Position numbers and translations under genes: made by a program
The notes under the pieces: generated by a model
What the model was told of the DNA's origin: nothing
The model's database searches: none
The model's input: the letters and a program-made list of their open reading frames with translations, nothing else
NCBI RefSeq assembly: GCF_017355205.1
Contig: NZ_JADIJK010000011.1
Span: 108,220-172,219, forward strand
Source of the DNA: Bacillus sp. SD088
Lineage (GTDB): Bacteria > Bacillota > Bacilli > Bacillales > Bacillaceae_C
Direction: 5' to 3'
Length of the DNA: 64,000 bases
Shown here: positions 26,668 through 36,179 of the stretch, piece by piece
Numbering within the stretch: position 1 is the first letter of the stretch
Layout of the letters: each line of letters opens with the position of its first letter

Positions 26668-27840
26668 ATGGAACGTTCTATAGGACCCACTTTAACAAGG
26701 GATCGACTACAGTCGCTTGATAGTTTAAGAGGGTTTTCTCTACTAGGGATTTTTATTGTCAATATGCTCAGTTTTCATTCGCCTTTTAGTTATTATAACC
26801 CATATGAATGGTGGCAATATGACGATTTAACCTCTTATATGTGGGTGGATATTTTCGTGCAAGCGAGCTTTTATCCGATATTTGCAATGATGTTTGGCTA
26901 TGGCATGGTGTTAATGCAGGACCGCTTTCGTATAAAAGATACTTCATTTTTGAAGGTAAGTGTGCGCAGGCTTCTCGTCCTACTGGTATTTGGAATCATT
27001 CATGCTTTTCTCGTTTGGCATGGAGATATTCTTATTACATACGCATTAATGGGATTATTATTACTTCCTATGCTCAGATTATCTGGTCCACTTTTATTAT
27101 CTATCGGGGCTTCCATATATATACTGCCACAATTATTTATGAGTTTTATATTCATCATGGTATCTGTTATCGATACTTCCACTCTCGGAGAATTTACAGA
27201 TATTATGAATCTAGAACTTTCTGCTGAGGTTTATGCTGAGGGCACGTTTTGGGAAATCACTCAAAGACGGATTTTAGATTGGTATATGGCGAATGGCCCG
27301 GCAAATTTTGTTATGATCATCTTTATGATCCTTCCTTTAATGATGATTGGAGCAGGAGCAGCAAAATTAAAATGGCTAGAAAAAGCGAATCATCGCAAGG
27401 GATTATGGACTATAGTATTTTTTGTGTTTTTATTACTTGGTTTGGCTGGAAAGATTCTACCCCTTGCATTTGGACAAACCATTAGTTATCAATACATTCA
27501 GGATATGGTCGGGGGGCCATTACTAAGTGTCGCTTATATTGCCATTATCGTCTTATTGATGTCCAATCGGTTTATCGCAAAAATATTCAAACCTCTTGCG
27601 AGTGCTGGGAGAATGTCGATCACCATTTATGTAAGCCAATCGATTATTGGGACGTTGATTTTTTATTCATATGGATTAGGTTTATATGGAAAGATATCCG
27701 TAGCGGAGGGCACATGGTTAGCAATTGGGATCTTTGTTTTACAAGTTATTTTTGCGGAAATTTGGTTGTCTAAATTTAAGCAAGGTCCTATAGAAAAGCT
27801 TTGGCGCATTTTTACTTATGGACGAGATAAGAAGACATGA
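26668..27840 (+). CDS. DUF418-domain multipass membrane protein
   Basis: 390 aa. Starts RDRLQSLDSLRGFSLLGIFIVNM, the N-terminal signature of the DUF418/YeiB family (acyltransferase-3-like topology). About ten hydrophobic segments run through residues 20-375. The C-terminal domain has GRMSITIYVSQSI (~310-322), the DUF418 core. ATG 26668 rather than GTG 26665 was taken; both share the same RBS. Related proteins are suspected transporters or membrane acyltransferases. No operon partner. Confidence 0.85.
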   Translation: MERSIGPTLTRDRLQSLDSLRGFSLLGIFIVNMLSFHSPFSYYNPYEWWQYDDLTSYMWVDIFVQASFYPIFAMMFGYGMVLMQDRFRIKDTSFLKVSVRRLLVLLVFGIIHAFLVWHGDILITYALMGLLLLPMLRLSGPLLLSIGASIYILPQLFMSFIFIMVSVIDTSTLGEFTDIMNLELSAEVYAEGTFWEITQRRILDWYMANGPANFVMIIFMILPLMMIGAGAAKLKWLEKANHRKGLWTIVFFVFLLLGLAGKILPLAFGQTISYQYIQDMVGGPLLSVAYIAIIVLLMSNRFIAKIFKPLASAGRMSITIYVSQSIIGTLIFYSYGLGLYGKISVAEGTWLAIGIFVLQVIFAEIWLSKFKQGPIEKLWRIFTYGRDKKT

Positions 27841-27976
27841 GCTGCGACTGAGAGTGATAAGAGACAAATGCTACAATATTGTGAAATAGGTGGTTAATTC
27901 TGTGGTTTTCAGCCTATATATGATAATATGAAAGCAAATTGTTAATCTGATTGTACTTTGCTAGGGAGGGAAATGA

Positions 27977-28351
27977 ATGTTTGATCGTACGGATGCCCAT
28001 ATTACTACATGGGTGATTGCTATTATTTTGTTTATCGTTGCTGTTGCTCTGCATAAAAGTGGCAAAGAAAAGGCAATGACTATTGTACAAATGATCTTAC
28101 GTGTTTTTTATTTGTTGATTATCACAACAGGAGTGTTGCTTTTTTCTAAATGGAGCAGCGTTGACCCAGCTCTTTATGGGGTGAAGTTTCTCTTCGGAAT
28201 AATCGTCATTGGAATGATGGAAATGGTTTTGATCCGGACAAAGCGTGGTAAAAATACAGGCATGTTTTGGACAATTCTTATCATCGCTTTTATCGTCACT
28301 TTTTATCTTGGTGCAAGGCTTCCACTTGGTTGGAACTGGTTTGCATCTTAA
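27977..28351 (+). CDS. yisL: YisL-family (UPF0344) membrane protein
   Basis: 124 aa, four membrane segments. Close by memory to B. subtilis YisL: HITTWVIAIILF, the central MILRVFYLLIITTG and the C-terminal ARLPLGWNWF. The family is Bacillus-type and of unknown function. RBS GGGAGGG 6 nt before ATG. In B. subtilis yisL also lies a few genes downstream of gerP, so synteny agrees. Followed by a short mobile-element remnant and a terminator. Confidence 0.9.
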   Translation: MFDRTDAHITTWVIAIILFIVAVALHKSGKEKAMTIVQMILRVFYLLIITTGVLLFSKWSSVDPALYGVKFLFGIIVIGMMEMVLIRTKRGKNTGMFWTILIIAFIVTFYLGARLPLGWNWFAS

Positions 28352-28355
28352 AAGA

Positions 28356-28394
28356 TGATGTTCAAAAAGTCCAGTAAAAATGACTTTGAACACG
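28356..28394. mobile_element. minimal remnant of the GTTCAAAAAGTCC element
   Basis: Both ends are fused: GATGTTCAAAAAGTCC and GACTTTGAACACG are only ~10 nt apart and form a hairpin. Likely an internal deletion product of the elements at 14038 and 39068. Confidence 0.5.
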
Positions 28395-28396
28395 TT

Positions 28397-28423
28397 AAAA
28401 AACCGCATGATTGCGGTTTTTTT
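28397..28423 (+). terminator. terminator after yisL, abutting the next gene's RBS
   Basis: AAACCGCA-TGAT-TGCGGTTT plus TTTTT. The Shine-Dalgarno of the GH13-like gene begins 4 nt later. Confidence 0.85.
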
Positions 28424-28437
28424 CTTGGAGGTAATGA

Positions 28438-29838
28438 ATGTTGTTAAAAAAGATAATGATTACAATACTATTTAGCTTATTATTTCTCTTTGTTCCTATC
28501 GCTAGTGCAGAAGAACAGCATGGACAAGAATGGCAAGATGAGATGATTTATTCCCTTATGGTTGATCGTTTTTCAGACGGAAATGTGGAGAATAACTTTG
28601 ATGTCGATGTCAAAGATCCATTGGGTTATCAAGGTGGGGATTTCCAAGGAATTATCGACCAGCTCGATTACATAGAAGAAATGAATTTCACAGCTGTGCA
28701 ACTTTCTTCTATTTTTACGAACGAAGAAGGTGGATTTCATGGGGAGTGGGTTAAAGATTATACACAGCCCGAGCCTCATTTTGGCACGATGGAGGAATTT
28801 AACCAACTTGTAGATGAAGTACACAAAAGAAAAATGAAATTAATTCTGGAAATTCCAGTGATGTCTTCAGAGGAATATCCGAATGTTGAAGACACTCTCT
28901 TAGCGGCGACTCGATCTTGGATTGATACTGGGATCGATGGAATTCAGCTGAATCATCTTGGAGAATTATCTTCAAATTATTGGGAACAATTTATTTTGGA
29001 AATCAAGAAAGCAAAACCAGATATATGGATTACTGGATTTGAAAAGGACTTAGATCAAACCGAATTAGAGGCTTATGAACAACTTGGATTTGACAGTATG
29101 GTGAATGTTCCTGTAAATCACTTATTGAGAGAAGAGTTTTCAGAACCTAATCAATCTTTTCAATCCTTGTTTGATAGATGGGGAGAGAATGAAAAGAATA
29201 ATCCTCGAAGGTTTGCTTTTTTCGATCATCAATATACACCTAGATTTACAACAGAAATGCTTGCAAACGGGACCTACCCGATCACTGGCTGGAAACAGGC
29301 ATTAGTATTTTTATATACTCAACCAGAAATTCCGATGATTTATTATGGGACGGAAACGACAGTAGAGGGAGAAGAAATGCCTGAAAATATTCCTTTAATG
29401 AATTTTAGGGCCGATAAGGAATTAAGTGAGTATATTGCAACGCTAGGACAAATTCGTAAGGAACAACCAGCCTTAACAAGGGGGACAATTGAAATCCTCT
29501 ATGAGAAAGATGGGATGGTTGTCTATAAACGACAATACGAATCAGATACGCTTGTGGTTGCGGTCAATAATACGACTAAAGATCAATCGGTTCGTTTAAC
29601 AAAAGAGCAATTAGAAGCCGAAAAAGAATTAAGAGGTTTACTAAATAGTGATCTCGTGAGAAGTGCAGATGGAGAATATCATCTTGTCATTGATCGAGAC
29701 CAATCGGAAATCTATAAAATGACGGAAAAAAGTGGATACAATTTTGTATTTATCCTTTCCATTTTCCTTGTATTCGCTCTATTTGGTACGTTTATGTATA
29801 TAGCATGGCGGAGAGGAAAGAACAAACCGATTGAATAA
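28438..29838 (+). CDS. membrane-anchored alpha-amylase-like (GH13) protein, probably catalytically inactive
   Basis: 466 aa. Signal peptide (1-24, cut after SASA or ASAEE), TIM-barrel-like GH13 body, and a C-terminal membrane anchor (~437-456) followed by a basic tail. The start MIYSLMVDRFSDGN..GGDFQGI is clear GH13. But by eye the four conserved regions are degraded: region I has LILEIPVMSS (no NH); region II has DGIQLNH where DGFRID is expected, giving N172 for the nucleophile; region IV has FFDHQYTPRF in place of FxDNHDTPRF, giving Y266 for the third acid. E202 may remain. Likely a carbohydrate-binding pseudoenzyme at the cell surface. Confidence 0.8.
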   Translation: MLLKKIMITILFSLLFLFVPIASAEEQHGQEWQDEMIYSLMVDRFSDGNVENNFDVDVKDPLGYQGGDFQGIIDQLDYIEEMNFTAVQLSSIFTNEEGGFHGEWVKDYTQPEPHFGTMEEFNQLVDEVHKRKMKLILEIPVMSSEEYPNVEDTLLAATRSWIDTGIDGIQLNHLGELSSNYWEQFILEIKKAKPDIWITGFEKDLDQTELEAYEQLGFDSMVNVPVNHLLREEFSEPNQSFQSLFDRWGENEKNNPRRFAFFDHQYTPRFTTEMLANGTYPITGWKQALVFLYTQPEIPMIYYGTETTVEGEEMPENIPLMNFRADKELSEYIATLGQIRKEQPALTRGTIEILYEKDGMVVYKRQYESDTLVVAVNNTTKDQSVRLTKEQLEAEKELRGLLNSDLVRSADGEYHLVIDRDQSEIYKMTEKSGYNFVFILSIFLVFALFGTFMYIAWRRGKNKPIE

Positions 29839-29871
29839 AATGTTGCCAAAAAGCATCTGAATCTTACTATA

Positions 29872-29925
29872 AAAGAGGAGCCTTCCAAAAGTCAGTTCAT
29901 GGACCGTTTTGGAAAGCTCCTCTTT
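29872..29925. terminator. bidirectional terminator, GH13-like gene and yajQ
   Basis: Long arms AAAGAGGAGCCTTCCAAAA and TTTTGGAAAGCTCCTCTTT around 16 nt between convergent genes. Confidence 0.85.
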
Positions 29926-29950
29926 GCTGCTTTACCTTATGTATGAATGA

Positions 29951-30442
29951 TTATCGATAATTGACAAATTGAACATCAATTGGAAGATCAGCCTCTTTGA
30001 TGAGATGAATGATTTGCTGAAGATCATCACGGTTTTTACCAGTTACGCGAATTTGCTCGTCTTGTGTTTGGCTTTTCACTTTGATTCCACTTTGTTTAAT
30101 GAGTGTATTGATTTTTTTAGCATTTTCTTTGTCAATTCCTTGAACGATCTTCGCTCTTTGTCGAACCGTACCACCGAAGGCAGATTCAACCTTGCCATAA
30201 TCCAGATTCTTAATCGCAACTTCTCTCTTGATTAGTTTACTTAGTAATACATCTTTTAGCTGTTTCATTTTAAATTCATCATCAGAAATAAGCACAAGCT
30301 CATCATCTTGTAAGTTGATTTCACTTTTACTTCCTTTAAAATCATATCTTGTTTGAATTTCTTTCATGGCAATATTAATCGCGTTCGTGACTTCTGATAA
30401 ATCTACTTTTGAAACAATATCAAATGAATTTTCTTTTGCCAT
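29951..30442 (-). CDS. yitK: YajQ-family nucleotide-binding protein (YitK)
   Basis: 163 aa, the exact length of YajQ/YitK. Two ferredoxin-like domains; motifs [15 protein letters not shown] (~25-39) and [13 protein letters not shown]. YajQ proteins bind nucleotides, and some bind c-di-GMP. The in-frame start at 30457 adds five residues; GGGAGGG lies 6 nt before ATG 30442, and [12 protein letters not shown] is the family N-terminus. Monocistronic, on the minus strand. Confidence 0.93.
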   Translation of the reverse strand: MAKENSFDIVSKVDLSEVTNAINIAMKEIQTRYDFKGSKSEINLQDDELVLISDDEFKMKQLKDVLLSKLIKREVAIKNLDYGKVESAFGGTVRQRAKIVQGIDKENAKKINTLIKQSGIKVKSQTQDEQIRVTGKNRDDLQQIIHLIKEADLPIDVQFVNYR

Positions 30443-30579
30443 CTTTTTCCCTCCCATAATATGCTTGCCTTTTATTATAGTAGATTAAAATTGGCGGAAA
30501 AACTTTCTGGCCCATCTGATGGGGGTTAAAACGGTATTGAACAGTGCGTGTCGCCTATTTTAAAAAACAAGCAAAAAGA

Positions 30580-30595
30580 GGAGCGATCACGCTCC
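30580..30595 (-). terminator. terminator after the DUF3941-like gene
   Basis: GGAGCG-ATCA-CGCTCC, followed on the minus strand by TCTTTTTGCTTGTTTTTT. Confidence 0.75.
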
Positions 30596-30602
30596 CCGAA
30601 AT

Positions 30603-30737
30603 TTAAAGATGGTCTGTTTTCTTTGCATACTGCTTTTTCCCGGCTTTACGATTTCTTTCACGTACTTCATTTTTAGCCTCTTGTTCCGCTTGGTTATCCC
30701 TAGCCTTTTTGTCGTTATCAGAAGTGGTATAACGCAT
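30603..30737 (-). CDS. very small basic protein, DUF3941-like
   Basis: 44 aa: MRYTTSDNDKKARDNQ... ending KKQYAKKTDHL. Lys/Arg/Asp/Asn-rich, no hydrophobic segment, likely unstructured. The beginning TSDNDKKA and ending KKTDHL resemble the short Bacillaceae family I know as DUF3941 (recalled, not searched). Good RBS (AAAGGAGAT, 8 nt before ATG) and an own terminator support expression. Transcribed from upstream, possibly with the degV gene 57 nt away. Confidence 0.75.
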   Translation of the reverse strand: MRYTTSDNDKKARDNQAEQEAKNEVRERNRKAGKKQYAKKTDHL

Positions 30738-30794
30738 TTTTCTAATCTCCTTTCATGTGGAAATGATGCTTAGTTTTCCATTTTAGTGGAGGTA

Positions 30795-31655
30795 TTATGC
30801 TTGTTCACTGTTTAAGAAAAAAATCGCTAATGTACCTGGACCAGCATGGGAAGCGATCACAGCGCCAATGATATTGATATAGAAATTTTTTGTGCCAAAT
30901 CGTGCTTCAATCATTTTTTTTATTTCGAGAGCCAATTCTTCATCATCTCCATGGCTTATACCAATCGTCTGATTTTGCAAGTTGACACCGCGCTCCTCCA
31001 TCACATCTAGCATTCGCTTTAGTAATTTTTTCTTTCCACGAATTTTTTCAATTGGAACAAGTTTTCCATCCTCGACATGAAGAAGAGGTTTAATATTTAG
31101 TAATCCACCTAAAAAAGCTGAAGCTTTGGATAGTCGGCCGCCTCTTGCCAAGAAATCTAAATCCTCAACTGTAAACAAATGTTCCATATGCTGACAATGA
31201 AATTCAACATCGGCAATAATTTTCTCAAGTGTAGAACCAGCTTTCAATTGTTCAGCTGCTGCTTTTACGCATAATCCATAACCAATAGAGGCACATTTTG
31301 TATCAATAATCGTTAGGTTTAATTCTGGGTATTCTTCTTTTACCTGGTCACGGATCATAACAGCAGTTTGGTAAGTACCCGATAATTCAGAGGAAAAAGC
31401 AATATACAAGCCTTTCTGTCCTTGTTTTGCTAAATTCGTAAATAATTCCTGGAATCGTTGAGGGGAGACTTGAGACGTTTTGGGCATTTTCCCAGATCGA
31501 ATTTCTTTGTATATTTCATTCGGTGTTATGGTTTCCAAATCTAAATAATTATTGTTATTTACATGAACTTGGAGAGGAATTAAGTGAATATCTTGCTCTT
31601 GAAAATATGATAATGGCAAATCAGATGCACTGTCTGCAAATAGTTTTACTGTCAT
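30795..31655 (-). CDS. yitS: DegV-family fatty-acid-binding protein (YitS)
   Basis: 286 aa. DegV/FakB-type two-domain protein binding a fatty acid that a FakA kinase phosphorylates. Motifs: FADSASDLP (5-13), KTSQVSPQRF (~59-68), FSSELSGTYQTA (~87-98), DTKCASIGYG and DFLARGGRLSK (~162-172). Ser/Thr residues of the S-S-x-L-S-G-T motif hold the carboxylate. RBS AGGAGTGA. Divergent from yitV, as in the B. subtilis order (yitT/yitU missing). Confidence 0.92.
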   Translation of the reverse strand: MTVKLFADSASDLPLSYFQEQDIHLIPLQVHVNNNNYLDLETITPNEIYKEIRSGKMPKTSQVSPQRFQELFTNLAKQGQKGLYIAFSSELSGTYQTAVMIRDQVKEEYPELNLTIIDTKCASIGYGLCVKAAAEQLKAGSTLEKIIADVEFHCQHMEHLFTVEDLDFLARGGRLSKASAFLGGLLNIKPLLHVEDGKLVPIEKIRGKKKLLKRMLDVMEERGVNLQNQTIGISHGDDEELALEIKKMIEARFGTKNFYINIIGAVIASHAGPGTLAIFFLNSEQA

Positions 31656-31774
31656 CCCGAATCACTCCTATCGCTAAAATATAATAAAGGCGAGGTTAAT
31701 TTTCTTAAGTGTACCGATTTTATCTGAAAAGTACAATCACTATTTGGGAAAAGACAGGTAAAACTGCACACCAT

Positions 31775-31803
31775 TTGGCACTTAATCGTTATAGTGATAA
31801 GAT
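31775..31803 (+). promoter_or_regulatory. sigma-A-type promoter for yitV
   Basis: -35 TTGGCA (31775-31780), 17-nt spacer, -10 TAAGAT (31798-31803); 39 nt before the ATG. Confidence 0.6.
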
Positions 31804-31842
31804 AAAGATACTTGAAAGTCAATTTTGTAAAGGGGAACCAGC

Positions 31843-32640
31843 ATGATTGAGATTCATAATGAAAAGGTAAAAAATATTCCACTTCTCCATGTTGTAAAGA
31901 GCGAGCATCGGAATCTTGTTCGACCGATGGTGTTTTTTATTCATGGATTTACATCCGCAAAAGAGCATAATCTTCACTTTGCTTATTTATTGGCAGAAAA
32001 AGGATTCCGGGTCGTTTTACCGGATGTTGATCTTCATGGTGAAAGAAATAATCAGCAAACCCGCAAAGAAATGATGTTCCAGTTTTGGAGAATCGTTGTA
32101 CAGACAATTGCTGAATTAGAAGAGATAAAAAATGAATTCGTTGATAGAGAACTGGCTGAAGCTGAGAATGTCGGACTTGTTGGCACTTCAATGGGTGGCA
32201 TAGTTACTTTTGGAGCCTTGACACAATATAAATGGATTAAAGCAGCTGTTTCCTTAATGGGAAGTCCTAATTATGAGAAATTAGCAAAAAGACAAATCGC
32301 CCAATTAAAAAAAGCGGGGATACAGCTTCCCTTTTCAGACGAAGAGTTGGAGCGTGAATATGAAATTTTAAAGCGATTTGATTTGAGTGTGAGCCCAGAA
32401 AAACTAGCACAACGCCCTCTATTGATTTGGCACGGAAAACAAGACCCGATTGTGCCATTTCAGCCCACATATGATTTTTATAAGAAACACAAAGAGGAAT
32501 ATACAGAAGTACCTGCCAATCTCCAATTTATTATAGAAGAGAAAACTGGGCATAAGGTAAGCCGTGAGGCGCTTTTAAAAACAGTGGATTGGTTTGACGA
32601 ACATTTATCTCCTCAACATGATACTGCAATAAATATATAG
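31843..32640 (+). CDS. yitV: alpha/beta hydrolase, YitV-like esterase
   Basis: 265 aa. Alpha/beta-hydrolase fold: HGFTSAKEHN after a strand (residues ~33-42, oxyanion loop), nucleophile elbow GTSMGG (Ser ~114), acid in WHGKQDPIVP (Asp ~200) and a C-terminal His near KTGHKVS (~234). No signal, so cytoplasmic. B. subtilis YitV (255 aa) is the positional match. yitW follows after ~90 nt. Substrate unknown. Confidence 0.88.
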   Translation: MIEIHNEKVKNIPLLHVVKSEHRNLVRPMVFFIHGFTSAKEHNLHFAYLLAEKGFRVVLPDVDLHGERNNQQTRKEMMFQFWRIVVQTIAELEEIKNEFVDRELAEAENVGLVGTSMGGIVTFGALTQYKWIKAAVSLMGSPNYEKLAKRQIAQLKKAGIQLPFSDEELEREYEILKRFDLSVSPEKLAQRPLLIWHGKQDPIVPFQPTYDFYKKHKEEYTEVPANLQFIIEEKTGHKVSREALLKTVDWFDEHLSPQHDTAINI

Positions 32641-32730
32641 GATATAGAACTTGAGATCATTTTAGTTTGATTTTTTGACTATTTTGGTATGATAGAAGCA
32701 AGGAAACACTTCTAAAAGGAGGAAAAAAGC

Positions 32731-33039
32731 ATGGATGAGGCTTTGAAAGAAAATATATTTGGTGCACTAGAACAAGTGATTGACCCTGAACTCGGTATTG
32801 ATATTGTCAATCTAGGATTGGTGTATGATGTTGATATGGATGAAAATGGATCAACCAAAGTGACGATGACATTAACATCAATGGGCTGTCCATTAGCCCC
32901 TGTCATTGTTGATCAGGTGAATGCTGCACTTGCGGATATACCAGAGGTGAAAGAACTGGATGTCGATATCGTTTGGAGTCCACCTTGGTCAAAAGATAAA
33001 ATGTCACGTTATGCAAAAATCGCTTTGGGTATATCTTAA
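32731..33039 (+). CDS. yitW: MIP18/DUF59-family iron-sulfur assembly protein YitW
   Basis: 102 aa. DUF59 signature: EQVIDPELGIDIVNLGLVYD (residues ~11-30), TLTSMGCPLAP (~49-59, with the conserved Cys) and IVWSPPWSKDKMS (~83-95). The SufT/PaaD-like family helps maturation of Fe-S proteins in the cytoplasm. RBS AAAGGAGG. It follows yitV as in B. subtilis and is closed by a hairpin at 33090. Confidence 0.93.
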   Translation: MDEALKENIFGALEQVIDPELGIDIVNLGLVYDVDMDENGSTKVTMTLTSMGCPLAPVIVDQVNAALADIPEVKELDVDIVWSPPWSKDKMSRYAKIALGIS

Positions 33040-33089
33040 AAAAGACTAACCGAGTATTTACTATGTTAGGTAAGTTCATTGACAGAATG

Positions 33090-33125
33090 GCGGAAAGCTC
33101 CTTTTGGAAGCCTTCCGCTGTTTTT
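33090..33125 (+). terminator. terminator between yitW and clpB
   Basis: GCGGAAAGCTCC-TTTT-GGAAGCCTTCCGC with bulges, then TTTTT. Confidence 0.7.
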
Positions 33126-33169
33126 CGTAAGGAAAAGATAAGAGCAAATGCACGAGAGGATGTGATTAG

Positions 33170-35782
33170 GTGGATCTAAGCAATATGACGATGACCATGC
33201 AGGAGGGGTTTGTTGAGGCACAGCAAAAAGCCATAAAGGAGAACCATCCTGAACTGGATATTATTCATCTATGGTATGCCTTATTGGAGAAAAATGATAG
33301 CTTATTGGCTGGTTTATATGAACGTTTAGGAATAGGGAAAAGTGAAATTCAGCAACAAATTGATCAGTATATTGCAGCAAAACCTGAAGTGACAGGGGAA
33401 GGAATCAGAGGCGGACAGTATCTTAGTTCGGACCTCCAGAATTTAGTGAGGACGGCAGAAACAGTGAAGGCAAAAATGGACGATGAGTATGTATCTGTTG
33501 AGCATATGGCCTTAGCTTTAATGAAGCTGCCTCACAATGAAATATGCAAATTTTTAGCTCAAAAAGGGATCACAGAAAAAAATCTAAAAAATGAAATTGA
33601 CCGGATTAGAGGAGGACAGCATGTGACTTCACAAAACCCTGAAGCAACGTATGAAGTATTGAAAAAATATGGAAGAGACCTTGTTGCAGAAGTAAAGGAA
33701 GGGAAGCTTGACCCTGTTATTGGCCGCGACCCGGAGATACGGAATGTTGTACGTATTTTATCAAGAAAAACAAAAAATAATCCGGTTTTAATTGGGGAAC
33801 CGGGTGTTGGAAAAACAGCAATTGTTGAAGGGCTGGCGCAAAGAATTGTTAGGAAAGATGTACCAGAAGGACTAAAGGATAAAACCATTTTTTCTCTTGA
33901 TATCGGTTCCTTAATTGCAGGGGCAAAATTTCGCGGTGAATTTGAAGAACGCTTAAAAGCTGTATTACAAGAAGTGAAGAAAAGTAAAGGAGCGATTCTT
34001 CTTTTTATTGATGAAATTCATACGATTGTAGGAGCTGGAAAAACAGAGGGAGCAATGGATGCCGGCAATATGTTAAAACCAATGCTGGCACGAGGGGAAC
34101 TACACTGCATTGGTGCAACCACATTAGATGAATATCGACTTTATATTGAAAAAGATGCTGCTTTAGAGCGTCGTTTTCAAAAAGTACTAGTCACAGAGCC
34201 AACTGCAGAAGATACGATTTCTATCTTACGTGGGCTAAAAGAACGTTTTGAAATTCACCATGGGGTCAATATTCATGACCGCGCTTTAGTGGCTGCAACA
34301 ACCCTATCTGATCGCTATATAACTGATCGTTTCCTTCCAGATAAGGCGATAGACCTTGTAGATGAGGCTTGTGCTAATATCCGCGTAGAAATTGATTCGA
34401 TGCCAACAGAGCTTGATGAAGTAACAAGAAGAGTGATGCAATTGGAAATTGAAGAAGCAGCTCTTCGGAAAGAAGAGGATGTAGCTAGCAAAGAACGCCT
34501 CGAAATCCTTCAAAAGGAATTAGCAGATCTAAAAGAAAAAGCGGATGAAATGAAGGCGAAATGGCAAGCTGAGAAAGATGAAATTTTACAACTTCAGGGA
34601 AAAAGAGAAGAATTGGAGAAATTCCGCAGACAGTTAGAGGACGCTGAAAATCAATATGATCTAAACCGTGCCGCGGAACTCCGCCATGGAAAAATTCCAG
34701 CGATTGAAAAAGAGTTGCAAGCAATGGAAGCGAGAGTGATTGCTCATCAAGAAGATGAAAATCGCCTTGTGAAAGAAGAGGTCACAGAGGACGAAATTGC
34801 TGAAATTGTTTCACGCTGGACGGGTATCCCTGTCATGAAATTGGTTGAAGGGGAAAGAGAGAAATTATTAAAATTGGGATCCATTTTGCATAAGCGTGTG
34901 ATAGGACAAGATGAAGCGATTGAACTTGTGAGTAACGCGGTTCTTCGGGCGAGAGCAGGGATCAAGGATCCGAATCGACCGATTGGTTCATTTCTTTTCC
35001 TCGGACCTACAGGGGTTGGGAAAACCGAATTGGCAAAAGCTCTAGCAGAAACTCTATTTGACAGTGAGGAGCATATGATTCGTATTGATATGTCCGAGTA
35101 TATGGAAAAACATGCTGTATCACGTTTAATCGGGGCACCGCCTGGATATGTTGGCTATGAAGAAGGGGGACAACTAACAGAGGCCGTCCGTAGAAAACCT
35201 TATTCTGTTATTTTATTGGATGAAATCGAGAAGGCGCATCCTGAAGTTTTTAATATTTTATTACAAGTGCTGGATGATGGACGGATTACCGATTCTCAGG
35301 GAAGACGGATTGACTTTAAAAATACAGTGATTATTATGACCTCCAATATTGGTTCAGCTCACCTACTGGAACGCGAAGGGGACCAAGAAGAAATTGACGA
35401 AAAAACAAAAGAGCTTGTTTTGGGGCAATTACGAACTGCGTTTCGACCAGAATTTCTCAACAGAATAGATGACACCATTTTGTTCAAACCACTTACATTC
35501 AATAATATCGTGGGGATTGTAGAGAAACTAGCCAAAGAACTGCAACAGCGCTTAAATGAACAAAATATACAATTAGAAATGACAGAGGCGGCAAAACGTT
35601 TCATTGCTGAGGCGGCATATGATCCAATATATGGTGCTCGTCCGCTCAAAAGATATATGCAAAGTCATATCGAAACGAAACTGGCAAAAGAAATCATTGC
35701 CGGGCATGTTCATCCTTTTACAACCTTGAAAATCGATGTAGAAGACGAGCAAATTATAATCAGAAATGCAGTCAATGCCTAA
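33170..35782 (+). CDS. clpB: ATP-dependent disaggregase ClpB
   Basis: 870 aa. Hsp100 hexamer that resolubilises aggregates with DnaK. Order: Clp-N repeats (1-150), AAA1 with Walker A GEPGVGKT (209-216) and Walker B LFIDEIHT, the coiled-coil M domain (~410-525, Lys/Glu-rich, which sets it apart from ClpC), AAA2 with GPTGVGKT (612-619) and [12 protein letters not shown], and sensor-2 GARPLKR. GTG start inferred from the family N-terminus (MDL..MT). B. subtilis lacks ClpB. I saw no CtsR heptad repeat or CIRCE element upstream. Confidence 0.95.
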   Translation: MDLSNMTMTMQEGFVEAQQKAIKENHPELDIIHLWYALLEKNDSLLAGLYERLGIGKSEIQQQIDQYIAAKPEVTGEGIRGGQYLSSDLQNLVRTAETVKAKMDDEYVSVEHMALALMKLPHNEICKFLAQKGITEKNLKNEIDRIRGGQHVTSQNPEATYEVLKKYGRDLVAEVKEGKLDPVIGRDPEIRNVVRILSRKTKNNPVLIGEPGVGKTAIVEGLAQRIVRKDVPEGLKDKTIFSLDIGSLIAGAKFRGEFEERLKAVLQEVKKSKGAILLFIDEIHTIVGAGKTEGAMDAGNMLKPMLARGELHCIGATTLDEYRLYIEKDAALERRFQKVLVTEPTAEDTISILRGLKERFEIHHGVNIHDRALVAATTLSDRYITDRFLPDKAIDLVDEACANIRVEIDSMPTELDEVTRRVMQLEIEEAALRKEEDVASKERLEILQKELADLKEKADEMKAKWQAEKDEILQLQGKREELEKFRRQLEDAENQYDLNRAAELRHGKIPAIEKELQAMEARVIAHQEDENRLVKEEVTEDEIAEIVSRWTGIPVMKLVEGEREKLLKLGSILHKRVIGQDEAIELVSNAVLRARAGIKDPNRPIGSFLFLGPTGVGKTELAKALAETLFDSEEHMIRIDMSEYMEKHAVSRLIGAPPGYVGYEEGGQLTEAVRRKPYSVILLDEIEKAHPEVFNILLQVLDDGRITDSQGRRIDFKNTVIIMTSNIGSAHLLEREGDQEEIDEKTKELVLGQLRTAFRPEFLNRIDDTILFKPLTFNNIVGIVEKLAKELQQRLNEQNIQLEMTEAAKRFIAEAAYDPIYGARPLKRYMQSHIETKLAKEIIAGHVHPFTTLKIDVEDEQIIIRNAVNA

Positions 35783-35786
35783 GAAC

Positions 35787-35938
35787 AAAAGCGCAAGCGC
35801 CCGTTTAGCGACGTACAAACTTTTTAGGGTTCTAACGAGATAAAGGAAACACCATGAGCTTGGAAAGCGAATGGATGTTGACTTATCGTAGGAAGAAACC
35901 GAAAGTTTGCTAGTCGCTGGGCGCTGGAGCTGGATGTC
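35787..35938 (+). repeat. structured intergenic repeat, type 1
   Basis: Begins AAAAGCGCAAGCGCCCG and ends GGGCGCTGGAGCTGG. Pairing arms: GCGCCC..AGCGAC with GTCGCT..GGGCGC, and CAAACTTT with AAAGTTTG, giving one long hairpin. The middle contains GACTTATC-like words shared with the copies at 46546 and 56552. Confidence 0.75.
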
Positions 35939-35956
35939 AAGCCGCAACGTAAACAG

Positions 35957-35965
35957 TTATCCACA
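35957..35965 (+). other. DnaA-box word in the repeat flank
   Basis: TTATCCACA, a perfect DnaA box. The flank GTAAACAGTTATCCACA is shared with 36139-36147 and, inverted, with 54797-54805. Confidence 0.5.
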
Positions 35966-35998
35966 GGCCAAGAATTTTATAGTTTCCTTAACAACAAG

Positions 35999-36119
35999 AA
36001 AAGCGCAAGGCGCCCGCCTATCGGCGACAAGCAAATGTTCTGAGACAAAGAAAGGCGTTCTTTGCCTTTCATTGGCTCAGGTTATTTGACCTCGAGCCGA
36101 TGGCGCCTGGAGCTAGACA
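35999..36119 (+). repeat. structured intergenic repeat, type 2, intact copy
   Basis: AAAAGCGCAAGGCGCC at the left, GGCGCCTGGAGCTAGAC at the right. Nested pairings: ATCGGCGA with GAGCCGAT, CAAATGTTCTGAG with CTCAGGTTATTTG, and the tip AGGC/GCCT. This is the clearest intact type 2 unit. Confidence 0.75.
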
Positions 36120-36138
36120 CCAATTGCAAGGTAAACAG

Positions 36139-36147
36139 TTATCCACA
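36139..36147 (+). other. DnaA-box word in the repeat flank
   Basis: Second TTATCCACA, 182 nt from the first, in the same flank context. Confidence 0.5.
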
Positions 36148-36179
36148 AGCTACAATTTTATAACTCCCTAAACCACAAC

